Below, piece after piece: positions 12,879 to 21,984 of a stretch of DNA of 35,998 bases. The position numbers were made by a program, and so were the translations under genes. The notes below the pieces were generated by a model. That model was not told the DNA's origin. It made no database searches and saw only the letters and a list, made by a program, of their open reading frames with translations. Location: the NCBI GenBank assembly GCA_036387335.1, contig DASVTZ010000223.1:1-35998 (forward strand), in the 5' to 3' direction. Each line of letters opens with the position of its first letter. Position 1 is the first letter of the stretch. The stretch is from Longimicrobium sp. Its GTDB lineage: Bacteria > Gemmatimonadota > Gemmatimonadetes > Longimicrobiales > Longimicrobiaceae.

Positions 12879-12907
12879 TTGACAGCGCGTGGGTATCGCC
12901 GCATACA
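12879..12907 (+). promoter_or_regulatory. Candidate padR promoter, proximal copy
   Basis: TTGACA (12879-12884), a 17-base spacer, CATACA (12902-12907), with TATACA (12909-12914) just beyond as an alternative -10. This is the most AT-containing stretch in the divergent intergenic region and lies 34 bases before the padR start codon. The spacer shares CGCCG directly before CATACA with the upstream copy, suggesting local duplication. Confidence 0.5.
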
Positions 12908-12940
12908 TTATACATAGTTGTCTAGGTAATAAGACCGGGG

Positions 12941-13285
12941 ATGACGATGACGACACGAAACCGTACGGACGTACTGCAGGGGACGCTGGGGATGCTGGTA
13001 CTGCGCACGCTCAAGGTGCGCGGCCGGCTGCACGGCTACGCCATCAGCTCAGACATCCAGCGCGTCTCCGCCGAGCTGCTGCGCGTGGAGGAGGGCTCGC
13101 TCTACCCCGCGCTGCACCGCATGGAGCAGGAGGGATGGATCGCCAGCGAGTGGGGGATGACGGAAAAGAACCGCCAGGCCCGGTTCTACTCGCTCACGCC
13201 GGCCGGCGAGGCGCGGCTGGCGCAGGAGCAGGAGAGCTGGGCGCGACTCACGCTGGGCGTGCACCGGGTGCTGGGGTTCGCGTGA
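12941..13285 (+). CDS. PadR-family transcriptional regulator
   Basis: A 114-residue winged-helix repressor of the short PadR type. The core is recognisable: VLQGTLGMLVLRTL (helix 1), HGYAISSDIQ (helix 2), then EEGSLYPALHRMEQEGWIASEW (recognition helix and wing) and ARFYSLTPAGEARL. The ATG at 12941 directly abuts GGGG; the in-frame ATG at 12947 has better spacing and may be the true start. The gene is followed, after two 7-bp tandem arrays, by an ADOP permease. PadR plus ADOP permease is a recurrent pairing in Acidobacteriota and Gemmatimonadota, so it probably represses this operon. The effector is unknown. Confidence 0.92.
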   Translation: MTMTTRNRTDVLQGTLGMLVLRTLKVRGRLHGYAISSDIQRVSAELLRVEEGSLYPALHRMEQEGWIASEWGMTEKNRQARFYSLTPAGEARLAQEQESWARLTLGVHRVLGFA

Positions 13286-13292
13286 GGAACTG

Positions 13293-13341
13293 AAGTGCTA
13301 AGTGCCAAGTGCTAAGTGCCAAGTGCCAAGTGCTAAGTGCT
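13293..13341. repeat. 7-bp tandem array AAGTGCY x7
   Basis: Seven consecutive heptamers (AAGTGCT or AAGTGCC), exactly in register from 13293 to 13341, begin 8 bases after the padR stop. The array is in the transcribed leader between padR and the permease gene. It is not a CRISPR: there are no spacers. Confidence 0.9.
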
Positions 13342-13367
13342 GAACAGCAACCCGGCAAAGCAGTTCA

Positions 13368-13430
13368 GGACTTCGGACTTCGGACTTAGGACTTAGGACT
13401 TAGGACTTAGGACTTAGGACTTAGGACTTC
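13368..13430. repeat. 7-bp tandem array GGACTTM x9
   Basis: Nine heptamers in register: GGACTTC x2, GGACTTA x6, GGACTTC. The array has the same period as the one at 13293-13341 but a different unit. It ends 60 bases before the permease start. Tracts of this kind can change copy number by slippage, altering the spacing between the two genes. Confidence 0.9.
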
Positions 13431-13490
13431 CCCCTGGATACCCGCCTTCCTGGGAACAACTACCCACCTCAAGGCACGGAGATACCAGCG

Positions 13491-16160
13491 ATGGGCTGGT
13501 TCAAACGATTCGCCAACCTGGGCCGCCGCGACGGGGTCACGAACGAGATCGACCGCGAGCTCGACTTCCACCTGGCGGAGCTCACCGACGAGCTGATGGC
13601 CGGGGGGATGAGCGAGGAGGAGGCCCGGCGCGAGGCGCGGCGCCGCTTCGGCAACCCGGCCGTGCAGCGGGAGCGCACGCGCGACGTCGACGTCATGGTC
13701 TGGCTGGAGTCGCTGGGCGCGGACCTGCGCTACGCCCTCCGCTCGCTGCGCGCCAGTCCCGGCTTCACGCTGGCCGCGGTGCTCTCGCTGGCGCTGGGGA
13801 TCGGCGCGAACACCGCCATCTTCAGCCTGGTGGACGCGGTGCTCCTCCGCAGCCTGCCTGTGAGCCGCCCCCAGGAGCTCCTGCAGGTGAGCATGGACGG
13901 GCGCGACAACACCTTTTCCAACCCGTTGTGGGAGGAGGTCCGCGACCGGCAGAAGGCGTTCTCGTCGGTGGCGGCGTACTCCAGCAACCGCTTCGAGATG
14001 GCGCGTGGCGGCGAGTCGCGCCGGGTGGACGGGGCTTGGGTGAGCGGCGCCTACTTCGCCACGCTGGGAGTGAGGCCCGCCGCCGGGCGCCTGCTGGGCG
14101 CCGCGGACGACCGGCGCGGGTGCCCCGCCGTGGCGGTGCTCGCCCACGCGTTCTGGCAGAGCGCGTACGGCGGCGACCCCGGCGTGGTGGGGCGCACCAT
14201 CTCGCTGAACGGATCGCCCGTGGAGGTGATCGGCGTGGCGGCGCGCGGCTTCTCCGGCCTGGAGGTGGGGCGGGCCGAGCGGATCTTCGTTCCCATCTGC
14301 GCCCAGGACGCCATGGACCCCCTGGGCGACGGCGGCCTCTCGGAACGGGGGCGCTGGTACCTCCAGATCGTGGGCCGCCGCGCACCCGGGCTGGACGACG
14401 CCGCGGTGGCTGCCCGCCTGGCGGCGGTGGCTCCGTCCATCTTCGCGGCCACGGTGCCGGAGTACTACCCCCCGGACGCGCGGCGCGAGTACGTGCGCAC
14501 CGCCCTGACGGCGCGCACCGCCGCCAACGGCGACTCCTCGCTGCGCGAGAGCTACCGCACCGCGCTGCTGGCGCTGATGGGGGTGGTGGTGCTGGTGCTG
14601 ATGGTGGCGTGCGCGAACCTGGCGAACCTCCTGCTGGTGCGCGGCACCGTGCGCCGCCGGGAAATCGCGGTGCGCATCGCCATCGGGGCGGGGAGGGCGC
14701 GCCTGATCCGCCAGCTCCTCACCGAGAGCATGGTGCTGGCCACCCTGGGCGCGGCGCTGGGAGTGCTCTTCGCCCTCTGGTCCACGCGCCTCCTGGTGAG
14801 CCTCCTCTCCACCTCGTCGCGCCCGGTGTGGCTGGACCTGTCGCTGAACGGGCGGGTGCTGGCCTTCGCGGCGGCCGTCACCCTGGTCACCAGCCTCCTC
14901 TTCGGGCTGGCGCCGGCGTGGCAGGCCGCGCGGGGCGAGCCGCACGGACTGCTGCGGGGGCAGGTGCGCGGCAGCGACGCGGCGCTCGGCCGCGGCGCCG
15001 GGCGGGCGCTGGTCGTGGGGCAGATCGCGCTGTCCATGGTGCTGGTGGTGGGCGCGGGGCTCCTTCTCTCCACCTTTTCGCGGCTCCAGCGGCTCGACCC
15101 CGGCTTCGACCCCAAGGAAGTGCTGATCGTTTCGGTCGGCGGGTCCGCCCGACAGCTCTCCCCGCCGGCGCGGCTGGCCATGCAGCAGCAGGTGCTGGAG
15201 CGGCTGCGCGCGCTGCCGGGGGTGCGCGGCGCGGGCGCGGCGGATCTGACGCCGATCGGCGGCTCCATGTGGAACACGGACATCAAGGTGGACGGGTACC
15301 AGCCCGCCAAGCCGGAGGACACCATGGTGTGGCTGAACGCCGTGGGCGACGGCTACTTCGGGGCGATGGGCACCCGCCTGCTGGCCGGGCGTGACTTCGC
15401 GCCCGGCGACCGCGAGGGCTCGCCCCCCGTGGCGGTGATCAACCAGGCGATGGCGCGCCGCATCTTCGGCGCGGCCCAGCCGGTCGGGCGGCGGATCCGG
15501 TACACCGCCGGCCCCATGGAGCCCATCGAGGTGGAGGTGGTGGGGGTGGTGGAGGACGCGGTGTACCGCTCGCTGCGCGACGGGGGCGAGGCCACGATGT
15601 ACCTGCCGGCCGGCCAGCAGGAAAAGGCTCCGCTCAACTTCGTGGTCCGCGGCGGCGATCCGCAGTCGCTGGTACGCCCGGTGGGCGCGCTGCTGCGGGA
15701 CGCGGCACCCGGCGCCGTCTTCGAGCTCCGCACCCTCTCCGACCAGGTGGCCGCCTCGCTCCTGCGCGAACGGCTGCTCGCCACCCTCGCCGCCTTCTTT
15801 GGCGGGCTGGCGCTGCTGCTGGCGGTGCTGGGGCTGTACGGCACGGTGGCGTACTCGGTGGCGCGCCGCAGCACCGAGATCGGCATCCGCATGGCGCTGG
15901 GCGCGCCCGGCCGCCGCGTAGTGAGGATGGTGCTGGGCGACGTGGTGCGGATGGTGGCCCCCGGCGTGGTGCTGGGCCTCGCGCTGTCGCTGGCGATGAG
16001 CCGCTTCGTCTCCTCCTTCCTCTACGGCCTGGAGGCGACGGACCCCGCGGTGATGGGCGCCGCGGCCCTCGTGCTCGCCCTGGCCGCGCTCGCCGCGGGC
16101 GCGGTCCCCGCCTCCCGCGCCGCGCGAGTCGATCCGATGGTGGCGGTGCGGGCGGAGTAA
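13491..16160 (+). CDS. ADOP-type ABC transporter permease (MacB/FtsX-like)
   Basis: An 889-residue permease. Residues 1-75 are the cytoplasmic ADOP N-terminus ([21 protein letters not shown], then [13 protein letters not shown]). TM1 (~85-110, [20 protein letters not shown]) is followed by a MacB-type periplasmic domain (~115-355), three TM segments (~365-490), another TM (~505-530), a second periplasmic domain (~535-755) and three C-terminal TM segments (~765-885) ending [14 protein letters not shown]. The family exports lipoproteins, peptides or amphiphiles by a mechanotransmission mechanism with a LolD/MacB-type ATPase, but no ATPase gene is next to it, so that partner must be elsewhere. 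It lies downstream of padR, separated by heptamer arrays. The cargo is unknown. Confidence 0.92.
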   Translation: MGWFKRFANLGRRDGVTNEIDRELDFHLAELTDELMAGGMSEEEARREARRRFGNPAVQRERTRDVDVMVWLESLGADLRYALRSLRASPGFTLAAVLSLALGIGANTAIFSLVDAVLLRSLPVSRPQELLQVSMDGRDNTFSNPLWEEVRDRQKAFSSVAAYSSNRFEMARGGESRRVDGAWVSGAYFATLGVRPAAGRLLGAADDRRGCPAVAVLAHAFWQSAYGGDPGVVGRTISLNGSPVEVIGVAARGFSGLEVGRAERIFVPICAQDAMDPLGDGGLSERGRWYLQIVGRRAPGLDDAAVAARLAAVAPSIFAATVPEYYPPDARREYVRTALTARTAANGDSSLRESYRTALLALMGVVVLVLMVACANLANLLLVRGTVRRREIAVRIAIGAGRARLIRQLLTESMVLATLGAALGVLFALWSTRLLVSLLSTSSRPVWLDLSLNGRVLAFAAAVTLVTSLLFGLAPAWQAARGEPHGLLRGQVRGSDAALGRGAGRALVVGQIALSMVLVVGAGLLLSTFSRLQRLDPGFDPKEVLIVSVGGSARQLSPPARLAMQQQVLERLRALPGVRGAGAADLTPIGGSMWNTDIKVDGYQPAKPEDTMVWLNAVGDGYFGAMGTRLLAGRDFAPGDREGSPPVAVINQAMARRIFGAAQPVGRRIRYTAGPMEPIEVEVVGVVEDAVYRSLRDGGEATMYLPAGQQEKAPLNFVVRGGDPQSLVRPVGALLRDAAPGAVFELRTLSDQVAASLLRERLLATLAAFFGGLALLLAVLGLYGTVAYSVARRSTEIGIRMALGAPGRRVVRMVLGDVVRMVAPGVVLGLALSLAMSRFVSSFLYGLEATDPAVMGAAALVLALAALAAGAVPASRAARVDPMVAVRAE

Positions 16161-16190
16161 GCTGCCTCAGCAACAGAATGTCACGCAAAG

Positions 16191-16253
16191 GCGCGAAGAC
16201 GCAAAGGAAAGACACGGAAGCCCTTTCTTTGCGCCTTTGCGCCTTCGCGTGAG
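16191..16253. repeat. Imperfect long palindrome of the ACGCAAAGGCGC type
   Basis: TCACGCAAAGGCGCGAAGAC... at the left is mirrored by ...GCGCCTTTGCGCCTTCGCGTGA at the right, with a few mismatches, around a short centre. The element fills most of the gap between the permease and the serine hydrolase and could act as a bidirectional terminator. It is related in design to the larger palindrome at 21722-21903. Confidence 0.65.
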
Positions 16254-16280
16254 ACCATTTCCTTCGATGCACACGGATTC

Positions 16281-17948
16281 ATGAGAAGCGGTATGACGTC
16301 GGCGTTTCTGATCGCCTTCGCCCTCCTGCCGACCCAGGCATCCGGGCAGGCGAGCACGGGCGAACGGGGATTCGCCTGGGTGGATACCGTGTTCGCGGAG
16401 TTCGGCCCCGCCACGCCCGGGTGCGCCGCCGCCGCCTCGCGCGAGGGGCGTACGCTGTTCGCGCGGGCGTACGGGATGGCGGACATGGCCGGGCGCCTCG
16501 CCACGCCCGCCACCGTGTACGACATCGCTTCCGTCACCAAGCAGTTCACGGCGATGAGCGTCTTGCTGCTGGCGTGGGAAGGCAAGCTGTCGCTGGACGA
16601 CGACGTGCGCCGCTGGATTCCCGAGCTGCCGGGCTACGGACACAAGATCACGCTGCGGCACCTGCTGACGCACACCAGCGGCATCCGCGACTTCATGAAC
16701 CTGCTGGCCATGCAGCGCGGCGGCAGCCCCCGGGTGACCGATGCGGACGCGCTGGAGATCGTCGTGCGCCAGCGGGAGCTGAACTTCGCGCCGGGAACCG
16801 ACTGGGCGTACACCAACTCGGGATACCTGCTGCTGGCGGAGGTGGCGCGGCGCGCGTCCGGGCGCCCGCTTCCCGAGCTGGCGCGCGAGCGCATCCTGGC
16901 GCCCCTGGGGATGAGCGCCACCCACTTCAGCGCGGACTCCGTGCGCGACCGGCTCGCCCTGGGATACGTGCGCCACGGCGCGGGATGGGCCCAGGCGAAC
17001 TACCCGGTGTTCACCACCGGCGATGGCGGCATGTATTCCACGGTGGAGGACCTGCTGCGCTGGGCGGAGGGCCTGCGCACGGGGCGCGTGGGCGGGCCGG
17101 CGGCCGTGCGCGCGATGGAGACGGCCGGGGCGCTGAACGACGGCACCCCGCTGAAGTACGCGTTCGGCGTGGAGCTCGGGGAGCACCGGGGCGTGCGCAC
17201 CGTCTCGCACGGCGGCGCGGGCGGAGGGTACCGCGCCGAGCTCGTGCGCTTCCCCGGCCGCGGGCTGGCCATCGCCGTGCTGTGCAACGCGGGCACGGCG
17301 CCGGCCGAAGCGCTCGCCCTACGCGTCGCCGACAGGTTGCTGGGGCTGGAGCCGCTCGATGCGCAGGCGCCGGAGACCCCGCCCGCCGCGGCGCCGGGCA
17401 CCGAGTTCAGCCGGTTCGCGGGCGTGTACGTCAGCCCCGCCGGCGTGGTGCGGACCTTCGAGGCTGATTCCGGCACGCTGCGCATGCGCGTTCCGCCGGG
17501 CGTCGTCCGGCGGCTGGTGCCGGTGGGCGGCGCCGTCGTGCGCGTGGTGAACACCAATACGTCGTACCACTTCACGCAGGGTGCCGCCCGCCGCGAGACT
17601 CCGGGCGAGCCGCCCGCGGTGTTCCGCTACGTGGGCCCGCCGGGCGACACCATGGCGGCGCCTGCCCGGTACGCGGGTCGGTACCACAGCCCGGAGCTCG
17701 GCGTCACCTGGGAGCTGAGCGCGGGCATCGACGGCACGCTCCGGGTGGGGCACGGCGGACCCGGATCGCCCGAGACGGCCGCGGCCATGTTCAGGGACGG
17801 CTACATGATCGTCTACGGGCTGATGCGGTTCATCACCGGCTGCGAAGGCGAGGTGGTGGGCTTCACCGTCTCCGACGAGCGCGTGTACGGCCTGCGCTTC
17901 GACCGGGTGGGGAGCGTCCGCCCGCCCGCCGTCTGTCCGCCCCGGTAG
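16281..17948 (+). CDS. Beta-lactamase-fold serine hydrolase (class C / penicillin-binding-protein-like)
   Basis: A 555-residue exported hydrolase. The N-terminus MRSGMTSAFLIAFALLPTQASGQ is a signal peptide (M5 is an alternative start). The catalytic domain (~30-360) carries S84-V-T-K87 (SxxK nucleophile motif), Y177-T-N (YxN) and H310-G-G in place of KTG, as in class C beta-lactamase-like esterases and D-amino peptidases. A C-terminal extension (~375-555) looks like two lipocalin-like beta modules common in this family. True beta-lactamase activity is unlikely to be its main role; an esterase or peptidase on cell-wall or small-molecule substrates is more likely. It follows the ADOP permease on the same strand after 120 bases with a palindrome between, so separate transcription is likely. 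Confidence 0.9.
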   Translation: MRSGMTSAFLIAFALLPTQASGQASTGERGFAWVDTVFAEFGPATPGCAAAASREGRTLFARAYGMADMAGRLATPATVYDIASVTKQFTAMSVLLLAWEGKLSLDDDVRRWIPELPGYGHKITLRHLLTHTSGIRDFMNLLAMQRGGSPRVTDADALEIVVRQRELNFAPGTDWAYTNSGYLLLAEVARRASGRPLPELARERILAPLGMSATHFSADSVRDRLALGYVRHGAGWAQANYPVFTTGDGGMYSTVEDLLRWAEGLRTGRVGGPAAVRAMETAGALNDGTPLKYAFGVELGEHRGVRTVSHGGAGGGYRAELVRFPGRGLAIAVLCNAGTAPAEALALRVADRLLGLEPLDAQAPETPPAAAPGTEFSRFAGVYVSPAGVVRTFEADSGTLRMRVPPGVVRRLVPVGGAVVRVVNTNTSYHFTQGAARRETPGEPPAVFRYVGPPGDTMAAPARYAGRYHSPELGVTWELSAGIDGTLRVGHGGPGSPETAAAMFRDGYMIVYGLMRFITGCEGEVVGFTVSDERVYGLRFDRVGSVRPPAVCPPR

Positions 17949-18067
17949 CGCCGCCGCCGGGGCACACCACGTATCCACCGCGTACCATCCCCGTGTGAGA
18001 CCTGCCGTTTGCGCTCCGCCGCGCTATCTTGTGCGGCGCGCAGACGACTCGCACCGGGGGTGGCACG

Positions 18068-19318
18068 TTGAAGGAACCCGCCGAAGATGGAGCGGAGCGC
18101 CCGCCCGCGCAGCGGGGGGCGCTGGCGGCGTTGCGGCACCGCAACTTCCGCGTCTTCTACGCTGGCCAGATCCTGTCGCTGTGCGGCACCTGGATGCAGA
18201 GCACGGCGCAGGGGTGGCTCGTGCTGGAGCTCACCAACTCCGCGCTCCTGCTGGGCGTGGTGACGGCGGCGGGGTCGCTTCCGTCGCTCGCCTTCACCCT
18301 GTGGGCCGGCGTGGTGGCGGACCGCGCGGACAAGCGCCGCATCATCCTCATCGCCGACCTGGTGATGGGGGCGCAGTCGCTCGCCCTGGCCGTGCTCACG
18401 CACCTGGGTCTCATCACCTACCCCGTGCTCCTCCTGCTGGTGCTGGTGCTGGGGAGCGCCAACGCCTTCGAAGTCCCCACGCGCCAGTCGTTCTTTGTAG
18501 ATCTCGTTGGAAAGGAGGACCTCCCCAACGCCATCGCCCTCAACTCCTCCGCCTTCAACGGCACGCGCATCATCGGGCCGGCGCTGGCGGGGTGGCTGAT
18601 CGGGGTGGCGGGGGTCGCGGCGTGCTTCTACGCCAACGCCGTCTCCTTTCTGTTCGTGGTGGTAGGGCTGCTGATGATGCGCCTACCGCCCTTTCGTCCG
18701 CCGGAACGCACGACTTCGACGCTGGACGACCTGCGCGAGGGGCTCGCCTTCATCCGCGGCGACCGGCTGGTGAGGACGCTGGTAGGGCTGATCGCCGCGA
18801 TGAGCATCACCGCCTTCCCCTACGCCATGCTCCTCCCCGTCTTCGCGCGCGACGTGCTGCGCGTGGGCGCCACGGGGCTCGGCTACCTGCTGGCGGCGAC
18901 GGGGCTGGGGGCGCTTGCGGGGGGCGTCGCGCTGGCCGCGGGGGGCGGACGGCTGCCGCGCGGAAGGCTGATGGTGTGGTCGTCGCTGGCGTTCTGCGCC
19001 TTCCTCTTCGCCTTCACCTTCGCCCGCACGCTTCCCCTGGCGCTCGTGCTGCTGGGGTGCGCGGGCTTCTGCATGATCCTCAACAACGCCACCCTCAACG
19101 CCCTCCTCCAGTCGCTGGTCCCCAACCGGCTGCGGGGGCGGGTGATGTCCGTCTACGTCTTCATGTTCCTGGGGATGACCCCCATCGGCGCGCTGCAGGC
19201 GGGCGCCCTTTCGCGCGCCGTCGGCGCCCCGTACGCCCTCGCGGCCGGAGCCGCGGCGCTCTTTTTGATCGTGCTCACCGTCGCCGTGCGCGTGCCCGAG
19301 CTCCGGCGCGTGCGGTAG
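18068..19318 (+). CDS. MFS transporter (MFS_3 / enterobactin-exporter-like)
   Basis: A 416-residue, 12-TM major facilitator. RHRNFRVFYAGQILSLCGTW at the first helix, the VADRADKRRII loop between helices 2 and 3, and VPNRLRGRVMSVY near helix 10 are typical of MFS_3 exporters such as EntS. I prefer the TTG at 18068 because GGGGG lies 7 bases upstream; an in-frame TTG at 18029 would add 13 residues that do not look like an MFS start. It lies 92 bases upstream of egtB on the same strand. Export of a metabolite linked to the ergothioneine genes is possible but unsupported. Confidence 0.88.
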   Translation: MKEPAEDGAERPPAQRGALAALRHRNFRVFYAGQILSLCGTWMQSTAQGWLVLELTNSALLLGVVTAAGSLPSLAFTLWAGVVADRADKRRIILIADLVMGAQSLALAVLTHLGLITYPVLLLLVLVLGSANAFEVPTRQSFFVDLVGKEDLPNAIALNSSAFNGTRIIGPALAGWLIGVAGVAACFYANAVSFLFVVVGLLMMRLPPFRPPERTTSTLDDLREGLAFIRGDRLVRTLVGLIAAMSITAFPYAMLLPVFARDVLRVGATGLGYLLAATGLGALAGGVALAAGGGRLPRGRLMVWSSLAFCAFLFAFTFARTLPLALVLLGCAGFCMILNNATLNALLQSLVPNRLRGRVMSVYVFMFLGMTPIGALQAGALSRAVGAPYALAAGAAALFLIVLTVAVRVPELRRVR

Positions 19319-19410
19319 CGCGAGAATCCACGCGAGGGCGCGGCGTCGTATCGCTTGCGCGCTCCCGGCGCCCATGCACACCCGACCCACCTGCGGGAGG
19401 ACGGTACCGA

Positions 19411-20673
19411 ATGGCCACCCTGATGCTCGAATCGTCCCCTGCCCTGGCGCAGCGATACACCGCGGTGCGCGCGTTCACCGACCGCCTGTGCGACGGGCTG
19501 GCGACCGAGGACTACGTCGTCCAGTCGATGCCCGACGTGAGCCCCACCAAGTGGCACCTGGCGCACACGAGCTGGTTCTTCGAGCAGTTCGTCCTGGTGC
19601 CGCACCTGGCGGGTTACCAGCCGCTCAATCCGGCGTACCTGTACCTCTTCAACTCGTACTACGTCCACGCGGGCGAGCGGCACTGCAGGGCGCAGCGCGG
19701 CTACATCTCGCGCCCCACGGTGGCGGAGGTGTTCGCGTACCGCCGCCACGTGGACGAGCGGATGATGGAGCTGCTGGACGGGGCCGACGACGAGCTCGCG
19801 GCCACCCTGCAGCCGCTGGTGGAGATCGGCCTGAACCACGAGCAGCAGCACCAGGAGCTGATGCTCACCGACCTCAAGCACGTCTTTTCCGTGAACCCGC
19901 TGCGCCCCGTGTACCGCGAGCGCGCGCCGGAGCCCGCGGGGGAGGCTGCACCGCTGCGCTGGATCGGCTTCGAGGGTGGGCTGCACCGCATCGGCCACGA
20001 GGGGGAAGCCTTCGCGTACGACAACGAGGGCCCGCGCCACCGCGAGTGGATCGAGCCGTTCCAGCTCGCCAGCCGGCTGGCGACCAACGGCGAGTACCTG
20101 GAGTTCATGGCGGACGGCGGCTACCGTCGGCCGGAGCTCTGGCTCTCTGCCGGGTGGGCCACCGTGCAGGAGAACGGGTGGACGGAGCCCTTCTACTGGG
20201 AGCGCCACGGCGACGACTGGCGCATCTTCACCCTCTCCGGCATGCGCGCGCTGGCCGTGGACGAGCCGGTGTCGCACCTCAGCTACTTCGAGGCGGATGC
20301 CTTCGCGCGCTGGGCCGGCGCCCGGCTCCCCACGGAGGCGGAGTGGGAGGTTGCGGCGGCCACCGTGCCCATGCGCGGCAACCTGGCCGAGAGCGGGCGC
20401 TTCCACCCCGCCCCGGCCTCCGGCGACGGCCTCCTGCAGATGTACGGCGACGTGTGGGAGTGGACGCGCAGCCAGTACGTGCCCTATCCCGGCTACCAGC
20501 CCCCTCCGGGCGCCCTGGGCGAGTACAACGGCAAGTTCATGTGCAACCAGTTCGTGCTGCGCGGCGGCTCGTGCGCGACCTCGGAGACCCACATCCGCCC
20601 CACCTACCGCAACTTCTTTCCGCCGGACGCGACCTGGCAGTTCACGGGCGTGCGGCTGGCAAGGGACGTGTGA
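19411..20673 (+). CDS. egtB: Ergothioneine biosynthesis sulfoxide synthase EgtB
   Basis: A 420-residue non-heme iron enzyme that joins Nalpha-trimethylhistidine (hercynine) to a thiol with O2 to give a sulfoxide. The N-terminal DinB-like domain supplies the iron ligands H49 (KWHLAHTSWFF) and H143/H147 in HEQQHQE. The C-terminal formylglycine-generating-enzyme-like domain (~190-420) contains LPTEAEWEVAA, MYGDVWEWT, and FVLRGGSCATSETHIRPTYRNFF. The ATG at 19411 is preceded by GGGAGG. It overlaps egtD by 4 bases, so the two are translationally coupled. No egtA (gamma-glutamylcysteine synthesis) or egtC is present, so the enzyme may use cysteine directly, as some EgtB types do; this is inference. 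Confidence 0.95.
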   Translation: MATLMLESSPALAQRYTAVRAFTDRLCDGLATEDYVVQSMPDVSPTKWHLAHTSWFFEQFVLVPHLAGYQPLNPAYLYLFNSYYVHAGERHCRAQRGYISRPTVAEVFAYRRHVDERMMELLDGADDELAATLQPLVEIGLNHEQQHQELMLTDLKHVFSVNPLRPVYRERAPEPAGEAAPLRWIGFEGGLHRIGHEGEAFAYDNEGPRHREWIEPFQLASRLATNGEYLEFMADGGYRRPELWLSAGWATVQENGWTEPFYWERHGDDWRIFTLSGMRALAVDEPVSHLSYFEADAFARWAGARLPTEAEWEVAAATVPMRGNLAESGRFHPAPASGDGLLQMYGDVWEWTRSQYVPYPGYQPPPGALGEYNGKFMCNQFVLRGGSCATSETHIRPTYRNFFPPDATWQFTGVRLARDV

Positions 20674-21674
20674 CGAGGGCGGCGCGGGCGGTCGCACACG
20701 GCCGCATGGTGCTGTACGACCTGGAGCCGGTGCCCGACGACCTGCGGGCCGACGTGCTGGCGGGGCTCACCGGGCCGGTGAAGAAGCTGTCGCCCAAGTA
20801 CTTCTACGACGAGGCCGGGGCGCGCCTCTTCGAGCGGATCTGCGAGCTGGACGCCTACTATCCCACCCGCACGGAGATCGGCATCCTGCGCAGCGCCGCG
20901 GGGGAGATCGCGCGGTGCATAGGGCCCGGGTGCCGCCTGGTGGAGTTCGGCAGCGGAAGCGGCATCAAGACGCGCATCCTGCTGGAGGAGCTGCGCGAGG
21001 CGGCGGCCTACCTCCCCATCGACATCTCGCGCACGCAGCTCCTCGCCTTCGCCATCTCGGTGGCGGAGGCGTTCCCAGAGCTGGAGGTGCTGCCGGTGTG
21101 CGCGGATTACACCTCCACCTTCTCTCTGCCCGAGCCCACGCGCCCCGCGGCGGGCGTGGTGGCCTTCTTCCCCGGCTCCACCATCGGCAACTTCGAGCCG
21201 GACGATGCGGCGAGCTTCCTGGAGCGGGTGGGGGAGCTGTGCGGGCCGGGCGGCCGCCTGCTGATCGGCGTGGACCTGGCCAAGGAGCCTGCGGTGATCG
21301 AGCGGGCCTACAACGACCCGGAGGGGGTGACGGCCGCCTTCAACCTGAACCTGCTGGCGCGCATCAACCGCGAGTGCGGCGCCGACTTCGACCTCGCCGC
21401 CTTTCGCCACCACGCCCCGTACGTGCAGGTGGACGGCCGCGTGGAGATGCACCTGATCAGCACGCGCGCGCAGGAGGTCCGCATCCCCGCCGCTGACGGC
21501 GGCCACCACACGCGCATCGCCTTCCGCGCGGGCGAGTCGATCCTCACCGAGTACTCGCACAAGTACGCCCCCGGTGCCTTCGAGCGCCTCGCCCTCCGCG
21601 CGGGATGGGTGCTGGAGCAGCGCTGGACGGACGACCGCGACTGGTTCGGCGTGTACCTCCTTCGCCGCACCTAG
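20670..21674 (+). CDS. egtD: L-histidine Nalpha-methyltransferase EgtD
   Basis: A 334-residue SAM-dependent methyltransferase that trimethylates histidine to hercynine, the first step of ergothioneine synthesis. Motifs seen: SPKYFYDEAGARLFERICEL, YYPTRTE, the SAM-binding VEFGSGSGIKTR, PIDISRTQL, FFPGSTIGNFEP, and the C-terminal ILTEYSHKY characteristic of EgtD. I chose the GTG at 20670, whose GTGA overlaps the egtB stop and which has AAGG upstream; the ATG at 20706 would give 322 residues, closer to the usual length, but lacks a good ribosome binding site. Product synthesis would still need a C-S lyase (EgtE) encoded elsewhere. A large palindrome follows the gene. Confidence 0.95.
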   Translation: MTRAARAVAHGRMVLYDLEPVPDDLRADVLAGLTGPVKKLSPKYFYDEAGARLFERICELDAYYPTRTEIGILRSAAGEIARCIGPGCRLVEFGSGSGIKTRILLEELREAAAYLPIDISRTQLLAFAISVAEAFPELEVLPVCADYTSTFSLPEPTRPAAGVVAFFPGSTIGNFEPDDAASFLERVGELCGPGGRLLIGVDLAKEPAVIERAYNDPEGVTAAFNLNLLARINRECGADFDLAAFRHHAPYVQVDGRVEMHLISTRAQEVRIPAADGGHHTRIAFRAGESILTEYSHKYAPGAFERLALRAGWVLEQRWTDDRDWFGVYLLRRT

Positions 21675-21721
21675 CACCGGTATATTTCCACCTGACATCT
21701 GTGCATTCTGAACGGCGGGGT

Positions 21722-21903
21722 CTCACGCAGAGGCGCAGAGACGCAGGAGAGAAAACAGAAGAACATAAGGCCCCACACAGAGGAACACAGAGGAAACTAC
21801 AAGCCACAGAGAAAACCTCTTAGCGGTTCTCTCTGTGTCTCTGTGTCTCTGTGTGAGCCATGCAGTTGCTGTTCTCTCCTGCGTCTCTGCGCCTCTGCGT
21901 GAG
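21722..21903. repeat. 182-bp nested palindrome with perfect 32-bp arms
   Basis: The 32 bases 21722-21753 (CTCACGCAGAGGCGCAGAGA...) are the exact reverse complement of 21872-21903. Inside are further paired blocks: CACACAGAG-type repeats against CTCTGTGTGAG, and CAGAGAAAACC against GGTTCTCTCTG around a short centre. The whole gap could fold into one long hairpin. It separates egtD from the AAA ATPase gene. No coding potential is evident. Confidence 0.85.
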
Positions 21904-21984
21904 GCTAGCGGTTCAGGAGTTTGCACGTACGTTCTGAAGAGATGGATTGATTGTCCGCAGGCCCACCGCTCACCCGTACCGCTC

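Noticed and set aside
13293-13430. Possible CRISPR array in the padR-permease gap.
   Set aside because: The units are 7 bp and contiguous, with no spacers and no cas genes.
16281-17948. Annotation as an antibiotic-resistance beta-lactamase.
   Set aside because: The SxxK/YxN/HxG pattern with a C-terminal beta extension fits the broad serine hydrolase family; nothing indicates beta-lactam hydrolysis.
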